Below the pieces are notes generated by a model. The model did not search any database, was not told the DNA's origin, and saw only the letters and a program-made list of their open reading frames with translations. Of a stretch of 64,000 nt of DNA, positions 8,951 through 17,301 are shown in pieces; the first letter of the stretch is position 1, and the number at the start of each line of letters is the position of its first letter. The position numbers and the translations under genes were made by a program. Source of the stretch: JAGOJE01 sp964553715. GTDB taxonomy: Bacteria > Pseudomonadota > Alphaproteobacteria > Rickettsiales > Rickettsiaceae. The DNA is taken from contig CAZKKY010000004.1 of assembly GCA_964553715.1 (NCBI GenBank), forward strand, positions 11,536-75,535, in the 5' to 3' direction.

Positions 8951-9686
8951 TTACCTTACCATTAAATGCTATGAAGTTATATTCCTTGTTGTGAATAGAA
9001 TGGTTTTCGTAAATAGAACCTCCAGATTCTTTAACAATCATAGATGCCGCATTAAGTATTGTCTTATTCATATTAGAACAAGAGAGGAAAATGTCTGCCT
9101 TTCCAGCTGCAACCATACAAGCAGAATATATATCGCATCCTATATTTCTATAATCAGCAAAGTCTGTAGTATTAATTTTAGAGGAAGCATCAAGCAATAC
9201 CATTGCACTGTCTATTTTATTCGTCATAGATACGCGAAGCCTTATTGCATTATTTGATGTCTGGTCTATATTTTTTTCTGTCCATACTCCTCCCCCTTTA
9301 GAAGCGTATATAATCTCACCAAGAGCAGGCATATTTACTACCGAAGCAATATGAGATAGTGTAGAATTTTTACACTCATAGGCTAGTATAATATTTCCAA
9401 AAAACGGAATAGCTCTGGTAAGATTTTTAGAACCATCTATTGGATGAATTGCAAAATGCATTTCTTTGGATGTATCTATGTCGCTATCACTATATATTAG
9501 TGAAGAATTTGGATATTTTGATAATTCTCTTTCCAGAATTTCGCTTATTTTTTTCTCAGACCTCATAACAAAATCTGTGGCTGGTCTTATAGAATGCTGT
9601 ATCTGCTCTAGTTCAAAATAATCTCTATAAAGTAGCCTAGATGACTTGCGAGATGCGGCAAGAAGGAATGTAATGATAGGTAACAT
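8946..9686 (-). CDS. SuhB/inositol-monophosphatase-fold protein, catalytic residues lost
   Basis: A 246-residue protein of the IMPase/SuhB family by overall pattern: IHPIDGS at residues 80-86, GCDIYSACMVAAGKAD in the middle and ASMIVKESGG near the end. The Mg2+ ligands are altered. The canonical DP[LI]DGT reads His81-Pro-Ile-Asp-Gly-Ser, the canonical GEES reads Tyr-Ser-Asp-Ser (residues 65-68), and the canonical W-D before the last helix reads Thr-Ile. Only the second Asp of the first motif remains, so phosphatase activity is doubtful. E. coli SuhB has a second role as a Nus-type antitermination factor on rRNA operons that does not need catalysis, and that could explain its retention (inference). 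It lies 16 bp downstream of efp, probably in one operon. Confidence 0.75.
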   Translation of the reverse strand: MLPIITFLLAASRKSSRLLYRDYFELEQIQHSIRPATDFVMRSEKKISEILERELSKYPNSSLIYSDSDIDTSKEMHFAIHPIDGSKNLTRAIPFFGNIILAYECKNSTLSHIASVVNMPALGEIIYASKGGGVWTEKNIDQTSNNAIRLRVSMTNKIDSAMVLLDASSKINTTDFADYRNIGCDIYSACMVAAGKADIFLSCSNMNKTILNAASMIVKESGGSIYENHSIHNKEYNFIAFNGKVI

Positions 9687-9702
9687 GATCTATTAATAAA
9701 GT

Positions 9703-10269
9703 TTACTTAGCTCTTTCAACGAAAGTACCATCTTCCGTTCTTACTACAATTTTGTCTTCTGTAACAAGATATGGAGGTACCATCACTCTAACACCATTGC
9801 TCATAATAGCTGGTTTGTAGGAAGAAGTAGCCGTAGCGCCCTTAATTACAGGATCGGTTTCTTGTATTTCTAAAACAACAGTAGACGGAAGATAAATCTG
9901 AATAGGGGTCTCTTGAAAATACTCCACAGAGACAATCATATTTTCTGCAAGAAACGCTGCTGCTTCACATGCTAGAGACTTATCTAGATCAATTTGTTCA
10001 AAGTTTTCAGTGTTCATTAATATTAATTTATCACCTTCGCTATAAAGAAATTGAAATTCTTTTTGTTCTAATGTAGCCCTTTCTAAATAAACGCCAGCTA
10101 TGAATCTTTCATTAATCTTGTTTTTAGTTTTTAGATTACGCATTTCAATTTGTACATAAGCTCCGCCTTTGCCTGGCTTAGTATGTTCTGGCTGTTTCGT
10201 TACGATATATAATTCGTTATTATGTACTAATATATTTCCAGCACGTACAGAGTTAGAGGATATTTTCAT
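9703..10269 (-). CDS. efp: Translation elongation factor P
   Basis: EF-P rescues ribosomes stalled at polyproline stretches. The protein has 188 residues with the KOW-like N-domain and two OB domains. Starting at the second of two tandem ATGs (10269, MKISSNSVRA) puts the functional lysine in KPGKGGAYVQ exactly at the canonical position 34, so I prefer it to the ATG at 10272. Lys34 is the site modified by EpmA/EpmB-type enzymes in many bacteria. No modification gene is visible in this window. The suhB-like gene follows after 16 bp. Confidence 0.95.
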   Translation of the reverse strand: MKISSNSVRAGNILVHNNELYIVTKQPEHTKPGKGGAYVQIEMRNLKTKNKINERFIAGVYLERATLEQKEFQFLYSEGDKLILMNTENFEQIDLDKSLACEAAAFLAENMIVSVEYFQETPIQIYLPSTVVLEIQETDPVIKGATATSSYKPAIMSNGVRVMVPPYLVTEDKIVVRTEDGTFVERAK

Positions 10270-10543
10270 CATTAGGCTCTTTATCAGAAGTTATAGTATA
10301 GTTTTTCGCATCTATTATACGCCAGCCTCTGCAATTTTTTGTAATAATTCCAAGTAGCTAGATTGATTTGCAGATACTATACCAATTCTTCTAAATTTTC
10401 AAGATCCTAAATGGTAATGGTACGTTTTCTTTTTTGTCTTTGCGGTATTAATTAGTTTCATTTTAAAGCCTGAGTGCAACATACACTCCTTAGCCTTATA
10501 AACATTACTTAGGTAAAGATAAGGTTAAATTGTGAATTTGCTT

Positions 10544-11269
10544 TTATAACATATTGCGGCCACCATTTACAGATATGGTTTCTCCAGTTATGAATCCTGC
10601 ATCATCTGCTACTAAAAATGCTACTGCTCTTGCAACTTCTTCAGGCCTACCAAGTCTTTGTATTGGTGTTAAAGCAATTATTTTATCTAATATTTCTGAT
10701 GGAATTTTTGATACCATATCAGTCATGATATAACCAGGCGCAATAGCATTAACAGTAATGTGTTTTGATGCAGATTCTCTAGCAAGAGCTTTAGTTAGAC
10801 CTATTATACCCGCCTTAGCGGCTGAATAATTTGTCTGCCCTGCTTGTCCTGATAAGCCGTTTACAGAACTTATACTTACAATACGCCCGAAAGACTGTTC
10901 TCTCATGGAATTTATAACAGCTCTACACATATAAAAACATGAATTAAGATTTGTATTGAGTACAGATTGCCAGTCTTCTTCTTCCATTTTATGAAGCATT
11001 AGATCTTTTGTTATTCCTGCATTATTTACTAAAATGCTAACTTTTTTTTCAAAATGTTTCTCTATGTCATTTACAGCATTAATACAAGAATTGTAATTTG
11101 ATACATCCCATCTTTTTACATATATACCAGTAGACTCATGAAAAGCTCGTGCTACATCATCTTGAGCACCATATCCCGCTACTACTTTATACCCTAAATT
11201 ATGTAATGTAGAGGAAATAGATGCTCCTATACCTCTTGTTCCACCTGTTACAATTGCTAGACGCTGCAT
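10544..11269 (-). CDS. Short-chain dehydrogenase, acetoacetyl-CoA reductase (PhaB)/FabG type
   Basis: A 241-residue classical SDR. The NADP(H)-binding motif GGTRGIG is at residues 9-15, NNAG in LVNNAGI, the catalytic Ser in SISSVNG, and YSAAK supplies the Tyr and Lys. The block GRIVSISSVNG...GQTNYSAAKAG and the end FITGETISVNGG resemble PhaB acetoacetyl-CoA reductases more than housekeeping FabG, but the two cannot be separated safely by eye. No phaA or phaC is nearby. It would act either in polyhydroxybutyrate-type metabolism or as the 3-oxoacyl-ACP reductase of fatty-acid synthesis. It has its own promoter and an AGGA ribosome-binding site. Confidence 0.85.
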   Translation of the reverse strand: MQRLAIVTGGTRGIGASISSTLHNLGYKVVAGYGAQDDVARAFHESTGIYVKRWDVSNYNSCINAVNDIEKHFEKKVSILVNNAGITKDLMLHKMEEEDWQSVLNTNLNSCFYMCRAVINSMREQSFGRIVSISSVNGLSGQAGQTNYSAAKAGIIGLTKALARESASKHITVNAIAPGYIMTDMVSKIPSEILDKIIALTPIQRLGRPEEVARAVAFLVADDAGFITGETISVNGGRNML

Positions 11270-11296
11270 TTGAATTTCCTATAATAATTTCAACTT

Positions 11297-11325
11297 AAGA
11301 TATCAATGCAGAATTATTATGTCAA
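11297..11325 (-). promoter_or_regulatory. Promoter of the PhaB/FabG-type gene
   Basis: Reading on the minus strand: a perfect TTGACA (11325-11320), a 17-bp spacer and TATCTT (11302-11297). The predicted start near 11290 leaves a ~20-nt leader containing AGGA before the ATG at 11269. Confidence 0.5.
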
Positions 11326-11380
11326 GATGCAGCTTGTAATTTTATTTTGCAACAAAGATAAATTCTATTAGGAGAAAACA

Positions 11381-11395
11381 AAGCAATTTTTGCTT
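11381..11395 (-). terminator. Small terminator-like hairpin after the deformylase-like gene
   Basis: On the minus strand AAGCAA-aaa-TTGCTT forms a 6-bp stem with a 3-nt loop, followed by TGTTTTCT. It lies 18 nt beyond the stop of the deformylase-like gene and upstream of the reductase promoter. The stem has only two G-C pairs, so it is weak. Confidence 0.4.
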
Positions 11396-11412
11396 ACAGA
11401 ATACAAATCGAA

Positions 11413-11949
11413 TTAGTGCCTACAATCTGCTGTATGTACATGCGGGGGATTAAGACGCATATGTTTTTGCATCTTTTTTATTAGTAGATCTTTTTTCATT
11501 TTAGATAGGTGATCTAGAAAAGTTTTGCCATCGAGATAATCTATTTGATGCTGTATTACACTGGACAAAAGGCCCGAAGCTTCAAAAGTTTGATTACTAC
11601 CATCTAAATCTTGGTAATTTATTTTTATCTCTTTAGGTCTTGTAATTTCTGATTCAATTCCTACAAAAGAAAGTGATCCTTCAAGTACTATATGCGTTTC
11701 TTTAGAGCTATAAATTATCTCTGGATTAATCATAACTAAATCAGAATTTTTAGTAGAGCTTGTATTTACTGTTATTATGCGCTTTAACACCCCAACCATA
11801 TTGGCCGCAATTCCATATGCTTTGTAGGAATTCATTATATATATCATTTCCTCAGCTATATTTTTTATTTCATCATCTATAACATCAACTACAGATGCTT
11901 TTTGAGAAAAAATTTTATTAGGAGCAAAAATTAAAGATAGTCTATGCAT
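11413..11949 (-). CDS. Peptide deformylase-like protein lacking the catalytic residues
   Basis: A 178-residue protein with the full peptide deformylase outline but altered active-site motifs. Motif 1 (normally GxGLAAxQ) reads Gly46-Ile-Ala-Ala-Asn-Met51, replacing the oxyanion-hole Gln. Motif 2 (EGCLS) reads EGSLS, with the metal-ligand Cys replaced by Ser92. Motif 3 (HExDH) reads His134-Gln135-Ile-Asp-Tyr138, losing the catalytic Glu and the third ligand His. Normal deformylases remove the formyl group from nascent Met. This one should not, unless the His/Cys-rich C-terminus (HVHTADCRH) does something new. The rest of the frame is intact, which argues for selection rather than decay. A second, active deformylase is presumably elsewhere in the genome. 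Confidence 0.8.
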   Translation of the reverse strand: MHRLSLIFAPNKIFSQKASVVDVIDDEIKNIAEEMIYIMNSYKAYGIAANMVGVLKRIITVNTSSTKNSDLVMINPEIIYSSKETHIVLEGSLSFVGIESEITRPKEIKINYQDLDGSNQTFEASGLLSSVIQHQIDYLDGKTFLDHLSKMKKDLLIKKMQKHMRLNPPHVHTADCRH

Positions 11950-12171
11950 ATTTCATTTACTAGTGTGTACATTATTTAAAAGCAACAAGTAACATATCAA
12001 ATCAAGGTAAAAAAGCAAATAAATATCAGCTATTATAAAAATAATTGCTTGTATGAAATGATTTGAGTTTATATCAAATTTATAAAAACTGCTCGCTATC
12101 TGCACTAAAATCTGATAAAATCCCAACCGAATTTCGAAAAGACACTATGAAATCTCTATAGGTATGCTTAT

Positions 12172-13356
12172 ATGACTCAAAAAATTAATCTTCAAGCAGC
12201 TCTTGCTTTGGTAATTTATCCTGTATTTTTGATATCTTTAGCAATTTATTATGGTATGAATTACGATATAGGTAGTTACCAAATTCTTATTGCTATAGTT
12301 GGTTACTATGGTTCAAATATCGCTGTTGGTGTAGGCCTGCACAGACTTTGGTCTCACAATTCTTTTAAAGCCAGTAAATTGGTTGAAGTAATATTGATAT
12401 TTCTAACAGCAGGAACATTGCAGGGCCCTGTTCTTGCTTGGGCATCAGATCATTACAAACATCATAGTTTTACAGATAAAGAAGAGGACCCTCATAGCCC
12501 CTTACAAAAAGGTGGAGGAATTAAAGGCTTTCTTTGGGCACATATAGGTTGGATGTTAATTGGCGAATCCAGGTTTAAACATATAGACCGTATTACTATG
12601 GTAAAACTTGGGCGCAATTCATTGCTGCGGTTTCAATTAAAATATTATTGGGAACTTGCGATTTTTATGAATCTTATCCTTCCTATGATAATTGGTTTTT
12701 GTATTGATGGTACATTACATAGTGCATTTACTTGGTTTTTGTTTATTGGAGTTGGTAGAGCTCTGCAACAACAAGCAACATTTTGCGTTAATTCTGCTTG
12801 TCATTATTTAGGGTCTAAAAAATATTACAAAGGTACAGCTGGAGACATATGGTGGATGGCTATTTTCTTACTTGGGGAAAATTGGCATAATTTTCACCAT
12901 GCTTTTCCTTCAGATTACAGAAATGGAGCCAAATGGTATCATTTTGACGTACACAAATGGATTATCTATCTAATGGAAAAATTTGGCCTTGCTACCGATT
13001 TAGAAAAAACCCCTGAAATAAGGATTCAAGCTAAAATAAAAGACACAGCACTATATTTACAAAATATCCGTAAGGAAAAACTAGAAACTCTAGCAGATAA
13101 AGCAAAATATCTATCTGAAGTTTTACAAAATAAATTTACTGAATTAGAAAATTCATCTGTTAGTTTAAAGAATAATTTTTACAACTCTTTATTCGGCTTA
13201 CAGGAATCTATTAAGAAAGTAATAGATGAAATAGATGTGACAATTAATATGCACAAAATACCATCTGAAAAATGGCTAAGAATTGCATATTCTAAGCTAC
13301 AAAATTTGGAACATAAGTTAAACAAACTGTCTTCCATTAATTTCGCAGCTCAATAA
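12172..13356 (+). CDS. Acyl-CoA delta-9-type fatty-acid desaturase with C-terminal helical extension
   Basis: A di-iron membrane desaturase that introduces a cis double bond into fatty acyl chains and so controls membrane fluidity. The three histidine boxes are HRLWSH (57-62), HYKHH (94-98) and HNFHH (239-243), with paired hydrophobic segments between boxes, as in the acyl-CoA desaturase (SCD/OLE1) family. The core ends near residue 280. The remaining ~110 residues (from about KTPEIRIQAK) are Lys/Glu/Leu-rich and probably helical or coiled coil, longer than in typical bacterial members. It is transcribed divergently from the deformylase-like gene. The electron donor is not encoded nearby. Confidence 0.9.
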   Translation: MTQKINLQAALALVIYPVFLISLAIYYGMNYDIGSYQILIAIVGYYGSNIAVGVGLHRLWSHNSFKASKLVEVILIFLTAGTLQGPVLAWASDHYKHHSFTDKEEDPHSPLQKGGGIKGFLWAHIGWMLIGESRFKHIDRITMVKLGRNSLLRFQLKYYWELAIFMNLILPMIIGFCIDGTLHSAFTWFLFIGVGRALQQQATFCVNSACHYLGSKKYYKGTAGDIWWMAIFLLGENWHNFHHAFPSDYRNGAKWYHFDVHKWIIYLMEKFGLATDLEKTPEIRIQAKIKDTALYLQNIRKEKLETLADKAKYLSEVLQNKFTELENSSVSLKNNFYNSLFGLQESIKKVIDEIDVTINMHKIPSEKWLRIAYSKLQNLEHKLNKLSSINFAAQ

Positions 13357-13407
13357 TTTACAATAAAACAAACAAGATGAAGTCTTTCCTGAGTCATTAT
13401 TTTGGAT

Positions 13408-13434
13408 GAAAATAGTAGTAAAAAATCTATTTTC
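13408..13434 (+). terminator. Weak AT-rich hairpin after the desaturase gene
   Basis: GAAAATAG (13408-13415) and CTATTTTC (13427-13434) form an 8-bp stem with an 11-nt loop, followed by a T-containing stretch. It lies about 50 nt after the desaturase stop and 40 nt before mnmA. The stem has very low GC content, so this is only a possible terminator. Confidence 0.25.
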
Positions 13435-13474
13435 CTAATTTTATCATTTAGCCACTATATTTATAATTTATACT

Positions 13475-14581
13475 ATGCTTAATATTAACAAACCTATTGA
13501 TCAAACAACCATAGTTGTTGCTATGTCTGGCGGAGTGGATAGTTCGACTGTAGCTGCTATGTTATGCAAAGCAGGGTATAAAGTGATAGGTATAACTTTG
13601 CAGCTTTACGACCATGGAATGACTATAGGTAAAAAAGGAGCCTGTTGCGCAGGTCAAGATATATATGATGCCCAAGTAGTTGCGGCAAAGCTCAATATTC
13701 CTCATTATGTTCTAGACTATGAAAGTCGTTTTAAAGGGGCAGTAATTGATGATTTTGTGGATAGCTATCTTAGAGGTGAGACCCCTCTTCCATGCGTTAA
13801 GTGTAATCAATCAGTAAAATTTGTAGATTTACTTAAAGTAGCTAAAAATTTAGGAGCTGATGGTCTTGCTACTGGTCACTACGTGCGCAGAATTGAAGGT
13901 CCAGAAGGCGCTGAAATGCATATGGGTATAGACACTAAAAAAGATCAGAGTTATTTTTTATTTGCGACATCAAAAGATCAACTAAACTTTTTGTATTTTC
14001 CATTAGGTGATAAAAACAAAGAAGAGACTAGGAAAATTGCAGAAGAATCTGGTCTTGAAATTGCAAATAAGCCAGATAGTCAGGATATATGTTTTGTACC
14101 AGATAATAATTACTCAAAACTTGTAAGTAAATTAAGGCCAGATGCAGCAAAAAAGGGAAGGATAATACATATTGATGGTTTTGACCTAGGGTCTCATGAT
14201 GGCATAATAGGCTACACTATAGGACAGAGAAGAAAAATAGGAATAGCCTTTAACGAACCTTTATATGTAATTAGCCTTGATCCTGAATCAAATATAGTGT
14301 ATGTTGGCCCACAGTCTGCATTAAATAGCAGTGAATTTTTTATTAAGGAATTGAACTGGTTAGGTACCGGAAATGGTCCTAGCAATAATCTAGAAGTCCA
14401 AGTCAAAATTAGATCAACAAGATTAGGCGTTAATGCAAAACTATTACCTATGTCTGATGGTATTGTGAAAGTAATCTTACATTCTGATGAAAAAGCTATT
14501 ACTCCTGGCCAAGCTTGTGTGATCTACGACGGTACAAGAGTTTTAGGTGGTGGATGGATTACTAAAATGAAAGGAGAATGA
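13475..14581 (+). CDS. mnmA: tRNA-specific 2-thiouridylase
   Basis: MnmA makes the 2-thio group of U34 in tRNA-Lys, -Glu and -Gln, using ATP and sulfur relayed from a cysteine desulfurase. It has 368 residues, the usual size. The PP-loop SGGVDSS near the N-terminus binds ATP. The catalytic cysteines are Cys107 (LPCVKCN) and Cys206 (DSQDICFVP). The TIGQRRKIGI central-domain motif is present. The stop is TGA, which confirms the standard code. The next gene starts one base later with its ribosome-binding site AAAGGAG inside the mnmA end, suggesting translational coupling. Confidence 0.97.
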   Translation: MLNINKPIDQTTIVVAMSGGVDSSTVAAMLCKAGYKVIGITLQLYDHGMTIGKKGACCAGQDIYDAQVVAAKLNIPHYVLDYESRFKGAVIDDFVDSYLRGETPLPCVKCNQSVKFVDLLKVAKNLGADGLATGHYVRRIEGPEGAEMHMGIDTKKDQSYFLFATSKDQLNFLYFPLGDKNKEETRKIAEESGLEIANKPDSQDICFVPDNNYSKLVSKLRPDAAKKGRIIHIDGFDLGSHDGIIGYTIGQRRKIGIAFNEPLYVISLDPESNIVYVGPQSALNSSEFFIKELNWLGTGNGPSNNLEVQVKIRSTRLGVNAKLLPMSDGIVKVILHSDEKAITPGQACVIYDGTRVLGGGWITKMKGE

Positions 14582-14582
14582 A

Positions 14583-15977
14583 ATGAACTTTTTGAAGAAA
14601 AAAACCTTTAGTTCTGTTAAAGAAAGCGGCGCAAATAGTGGTCTTGCAAAATCTTTAACAGCCTTTGACCTTGTAATGCTTGGTCTTGGTGGGATTATTG
14701 GAAGTGGAGTTTTTGTATTAACAGGCCTTGTTGCTGCTAAACACTCTGGTCCTGCTGTTATGCTTTCTTATAGTATTGCTGGTGTTGTTTGTATATTTGT
14801 TGCTCTTGCATATACAGAAATTGCAGCTATGCTTCCTACTTCAGGAAGTGTTTACACTTACTCTTATGTAGCTTTTGGTGAAATTTTTGCTTGGATTATG
14901 GGATCTATTTTAGTATTAGAGCTTGTTGTTTCAGCAGGAGGAGTGGCTGCATCTTGGGCAGGTTATGTTGTTGGACTGCTTAATGCAGGGGGAATGCATA
15001 TTCCATCAGCATATACTTCTGTTCCTGCAAATGGAGGAATTATAAATCTTCCAGCTATTCTCATAATTGCTTTTGTAACTTTTGTTTTGTATCTCGGTAC
15101 TAAAGACAGTAAAAGACTCAATACTATTCTTGTGATGGTGAAAATGCTTGCGATAGGTGTATTTGTATTTTTCGCAGTACCTCATTTTAAAATCAGCAAT
15201 TGGGATAATTTTATGCCTAATGGTTTTGACGAAGTTCTTAAAGGTGCTTCGATTTTGTTCTTTGCTTTCACAGGCTTTGGTTCTCTTGCTACTGCTGCTG
15301 AAGAGTGTAAAAATCCTAAAAGAGATTTGATGATTGGAATTATAGGCTCTCTTACTCTTTCTACTATTGTATATGTAATAGTAGGTGGTCTTGCTACTGG
15401 TATTACATCTTTTACAAATCTTGACAATGCCCAACCTCTTGCACATGCTCTTGTGATTAATAAAAGCCATATAGGCTCTACTATTGTGGCTGTGGGAGCT
15501 GTTTGTGGAATGACTACTGTAATAATGATGAATATTTACGCTCAGTCACGTATTTTTTATGTGATGTCTAGAGATGGATTATTACCAAAGGTATTCTCTA
15601 AATTACATCCTAAATATGATAGCCCATATTTTTCTATTATAGTTGTAGCTTTTATGGCTTCAATCATTGGAGGTTTTTGCCCTCTAGGACTTATAGCTAG
15701 TATGTCTAGTATGTCTGCTTTAATTGATTATATTACAATTATAATGATTGTGATGCTCTTTAGAATTACAATGCCAGATGTTCAAAGATCTTTTAAATGC
15801 CCTGGTCTTTTTGTAATAGCTCCTATTGGATTTGTTTCGTGTATTTATTTACTTGGAACTCAATTTTTTGCTAAAGATGGTAGTATAGAGGCAGTAGGAC
15901 AAGCACTAATCTTGTGGATAGGATTGATGGTAGCTATTTACTTCGTAAGAGGAATATTCCGTAAGTTGGATAATTAG
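14583..15977 (+). CDS. APC-superfamily amino-acid permease (cationic amino-acid transporter-like)
   Basis: A 464-residue polytopic membrane protein with about 12 hydrophobic segments. The first helix has the APC substrate-binding signature GLGGIIGSGVFVLTG, and the sixth region reads FFAFTGFGSLATAAEE, both typical of the CAT/APC amino-acid permeases. It would import an amino acid from the host cytosol; the substrate cannot be read from sequence. It directly precedes an AGCS symporter, so the unit mnmA-permease-symporter-hisS is probably one operon. Confidence 0.88.
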   Translation: MNFLKKKTFSSVKESGANSGLAKSLTAFDLVMLGLGGIIGSGVFVLTGLVAAKHSGPAVMLSYSIAGVVCIFVALAYTEIAAMLPTSGSVYTYSYVAFGEIFAWIMGSILVLELVVSAGGVAASWAGYVVGLLNAGGMHIPSAYTSVPANGGIINLPAILIIAFVTFVLYLGTKDSKRLNTILVMVKMLAIGVFVFFAVPHFKISNWDNFMPNGFDEVLKGASILFFAFTGFGSLATAAEECKNPKRDLMIGIIGSLTLSTIVYVIVGGLATGITSFTNLDNAQPLAHALVINKSHIGSTIVAVGAVCGMTTVIMMNIYAQSRIFYVMSRDGLLPKVFSKLHPKYDSPYFSIIVVAFMASIIGGFCPLGLIASMSSMSALIDYITIIMIVMLFRITMPDVQRSFKCPGLFVIAPIGFVSCIYLLGTQFFAKDGSIEAVGQALILWIGLMVAIYFVRGIFRKLDN

Positions 15978-15996
15978 TAGTTTTGGTTTCTGCTAT

Positions 15997-17301
15997 ATGG
16001 AAAAAGTCTTAGATAGTATAAATTTGATTCAAAATCTTTTTTGGGGATATATTGGTTTCGTATTAATATGTGCGAGTGGTATCTATCTAACTATTATATC
16101 AAAAGGCTTACAATTTAAGACGTTACGAAATTTTAAGGCTAATTTTCAGGATTTAAAAAAAGAAGGAAAAAAATCTTATCAGGAAGGAGTGCACCCATTT
16201 AAACTATATTTTGCTTCTGTTGGTGGAATGATAGGTCTTGGTAATATCATTTCAATTGGTACTGGTGTTATGATAGGTGGCCCAGGTAGTATATTTTGGA
16301 TGTGGATAGCATCATTTTCTGGAATGCTTTTAAAATATTCTGAAATTTATCTGGGTGTAAAATATAGGGTACGGAATGGTAAAAATGGCTATACCGGTGG
16401 CCCTATGTATTATTTACAAGCTGCATTTAAGAGTAAATTTTTTGCATATTTATCTGCTTTTTTGCTTTGTATATACGGAATAGAAATTTATCAATTCGTG
16501 GTACTAGTAGATCGTATCGAACATAGCTTTTTGATAAATAGAGAAATAGTGGTTTTAGGGTTACTCATCATTTCCTTATATACTGTGGTTGGTGGTGTGA
16601 AGCGTCTTGCCAATATTTGCTCTGTAATGATGCCAGTTTTCATGGTTACATATATCTTGATGTGCCTTTATATTATCTGCTCTAATTACGCGATATTACC
16701 ATCAGTATTTTATGAAATAATATATGGAGCATTTAATGGCCATGCACCTTTAGGTGGTTTTGTTGGAAGCAGCATGATGATGGCATCTTATCAAGGAACT
16801 TCAAATGCTGTATATTCTGGTGATATTGGTATAGGGTACGATTCTGTAGTACAGAGCGAAACTATGATAGTAGACCCTAAAAAACAAGCAAGAGTAGCTA
16901 TATATTCTTTATTTAGTGATACCTTCATATGTATGATGACAACATTGATAATGACCATCACTGATTCGTGGTATAAGCTAAACCATTTACCATCTGCGAA
17001 TGTTGTTTCAAATGTTCTAACAAATTACTTTCCATATGCGGATTTATTTATTACTATTTTATTATTTTTTGCTGGATTTACTACTGTTGTTGCATTTTTT
17101 ACTTCTGGTATAAAGAATGCAAATTTCTTAAGTCCTAAATATGGGAAATATATATATATCACCTATGCAATTTTTGCTTTTGTGATATTCTCTGAATATA
17201 AAGCAGATAAGATTTATCCTGTTATGCTTTTTGTTGGTGGATTTCTTGTACTTATAAACACCTGCGGGATACTCAAGTTAAGTAAAAAAATAGAGTTTTA
17301 A
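15997..17301 (+). CDS. AGCS-family sodium:alanine/glycine symporter
   Basis: A 434-residue membrane protein of the alanine-or-glycine:cation symporter family. The N-terminal region has the SVGGMIGLGNIISIGTGVMI motif and the centre has MASYQGTSNAVYSGDIGIGYD, both characteristic. It should take up small neutral amino acids with Na+. It starts 19 nt after the APC permease and its stop abuts the hisS start, so it is embedded in the same operon. Two amino-acid importers side by side suit an amino-acid-scavenging parasite. Confidence 0.88.
   Translation: MEKVLDSINLIQNLFWGYIGFVLICASGIYLTIISKGLQFKTLRNFKANFQDLKKEGKKSYQEGVHPFKLYFASVGGMIGLGNIISIGTGVMIGGPGSIFWMWIASFSGMLLKYSEIYLGVKYRVRNGKNGYTGGPMYYLQAAFKSKFFAYLSAFLLCIYGIEIYQFVVLVDRIEHSFLINREIVVLGLLIISLYTVVGGVKRLANICSVMMPVFMVTYILMCLYIICSNYAILPSVFYEIIYGAFNGHAPLGGFVGSSMMMASYQGTSNAVYSGDIGIGYDSVVQSETMIVDPKKQARVAIYSLFSDTFICMMTTLIMTITDSWYKLNHLPSANVVSNVLTNYFPYADLFITILLFFAGFTTVVAFFTSGIKNANFLSPKYGKYIYITYAIFAFVIFSEYKADKIYPVMLFVGGFLVLINTCGILKLSKKIEF

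Noticed and set aside
10399..10482. 27-codon minus-strand frame (starting MLHSGFKMKL) with AAGGAG just upstream, continuing 28 codons beyond an in-frame TGA
   Set aside because: The AAGGAG is only 3 nt from the ATG, the frame has no recognisable family, and TGA is a genuine stop elsewhere (mnmA), so recoding to Trp is not supported. Two stop-free runs of this length are expected by chance.
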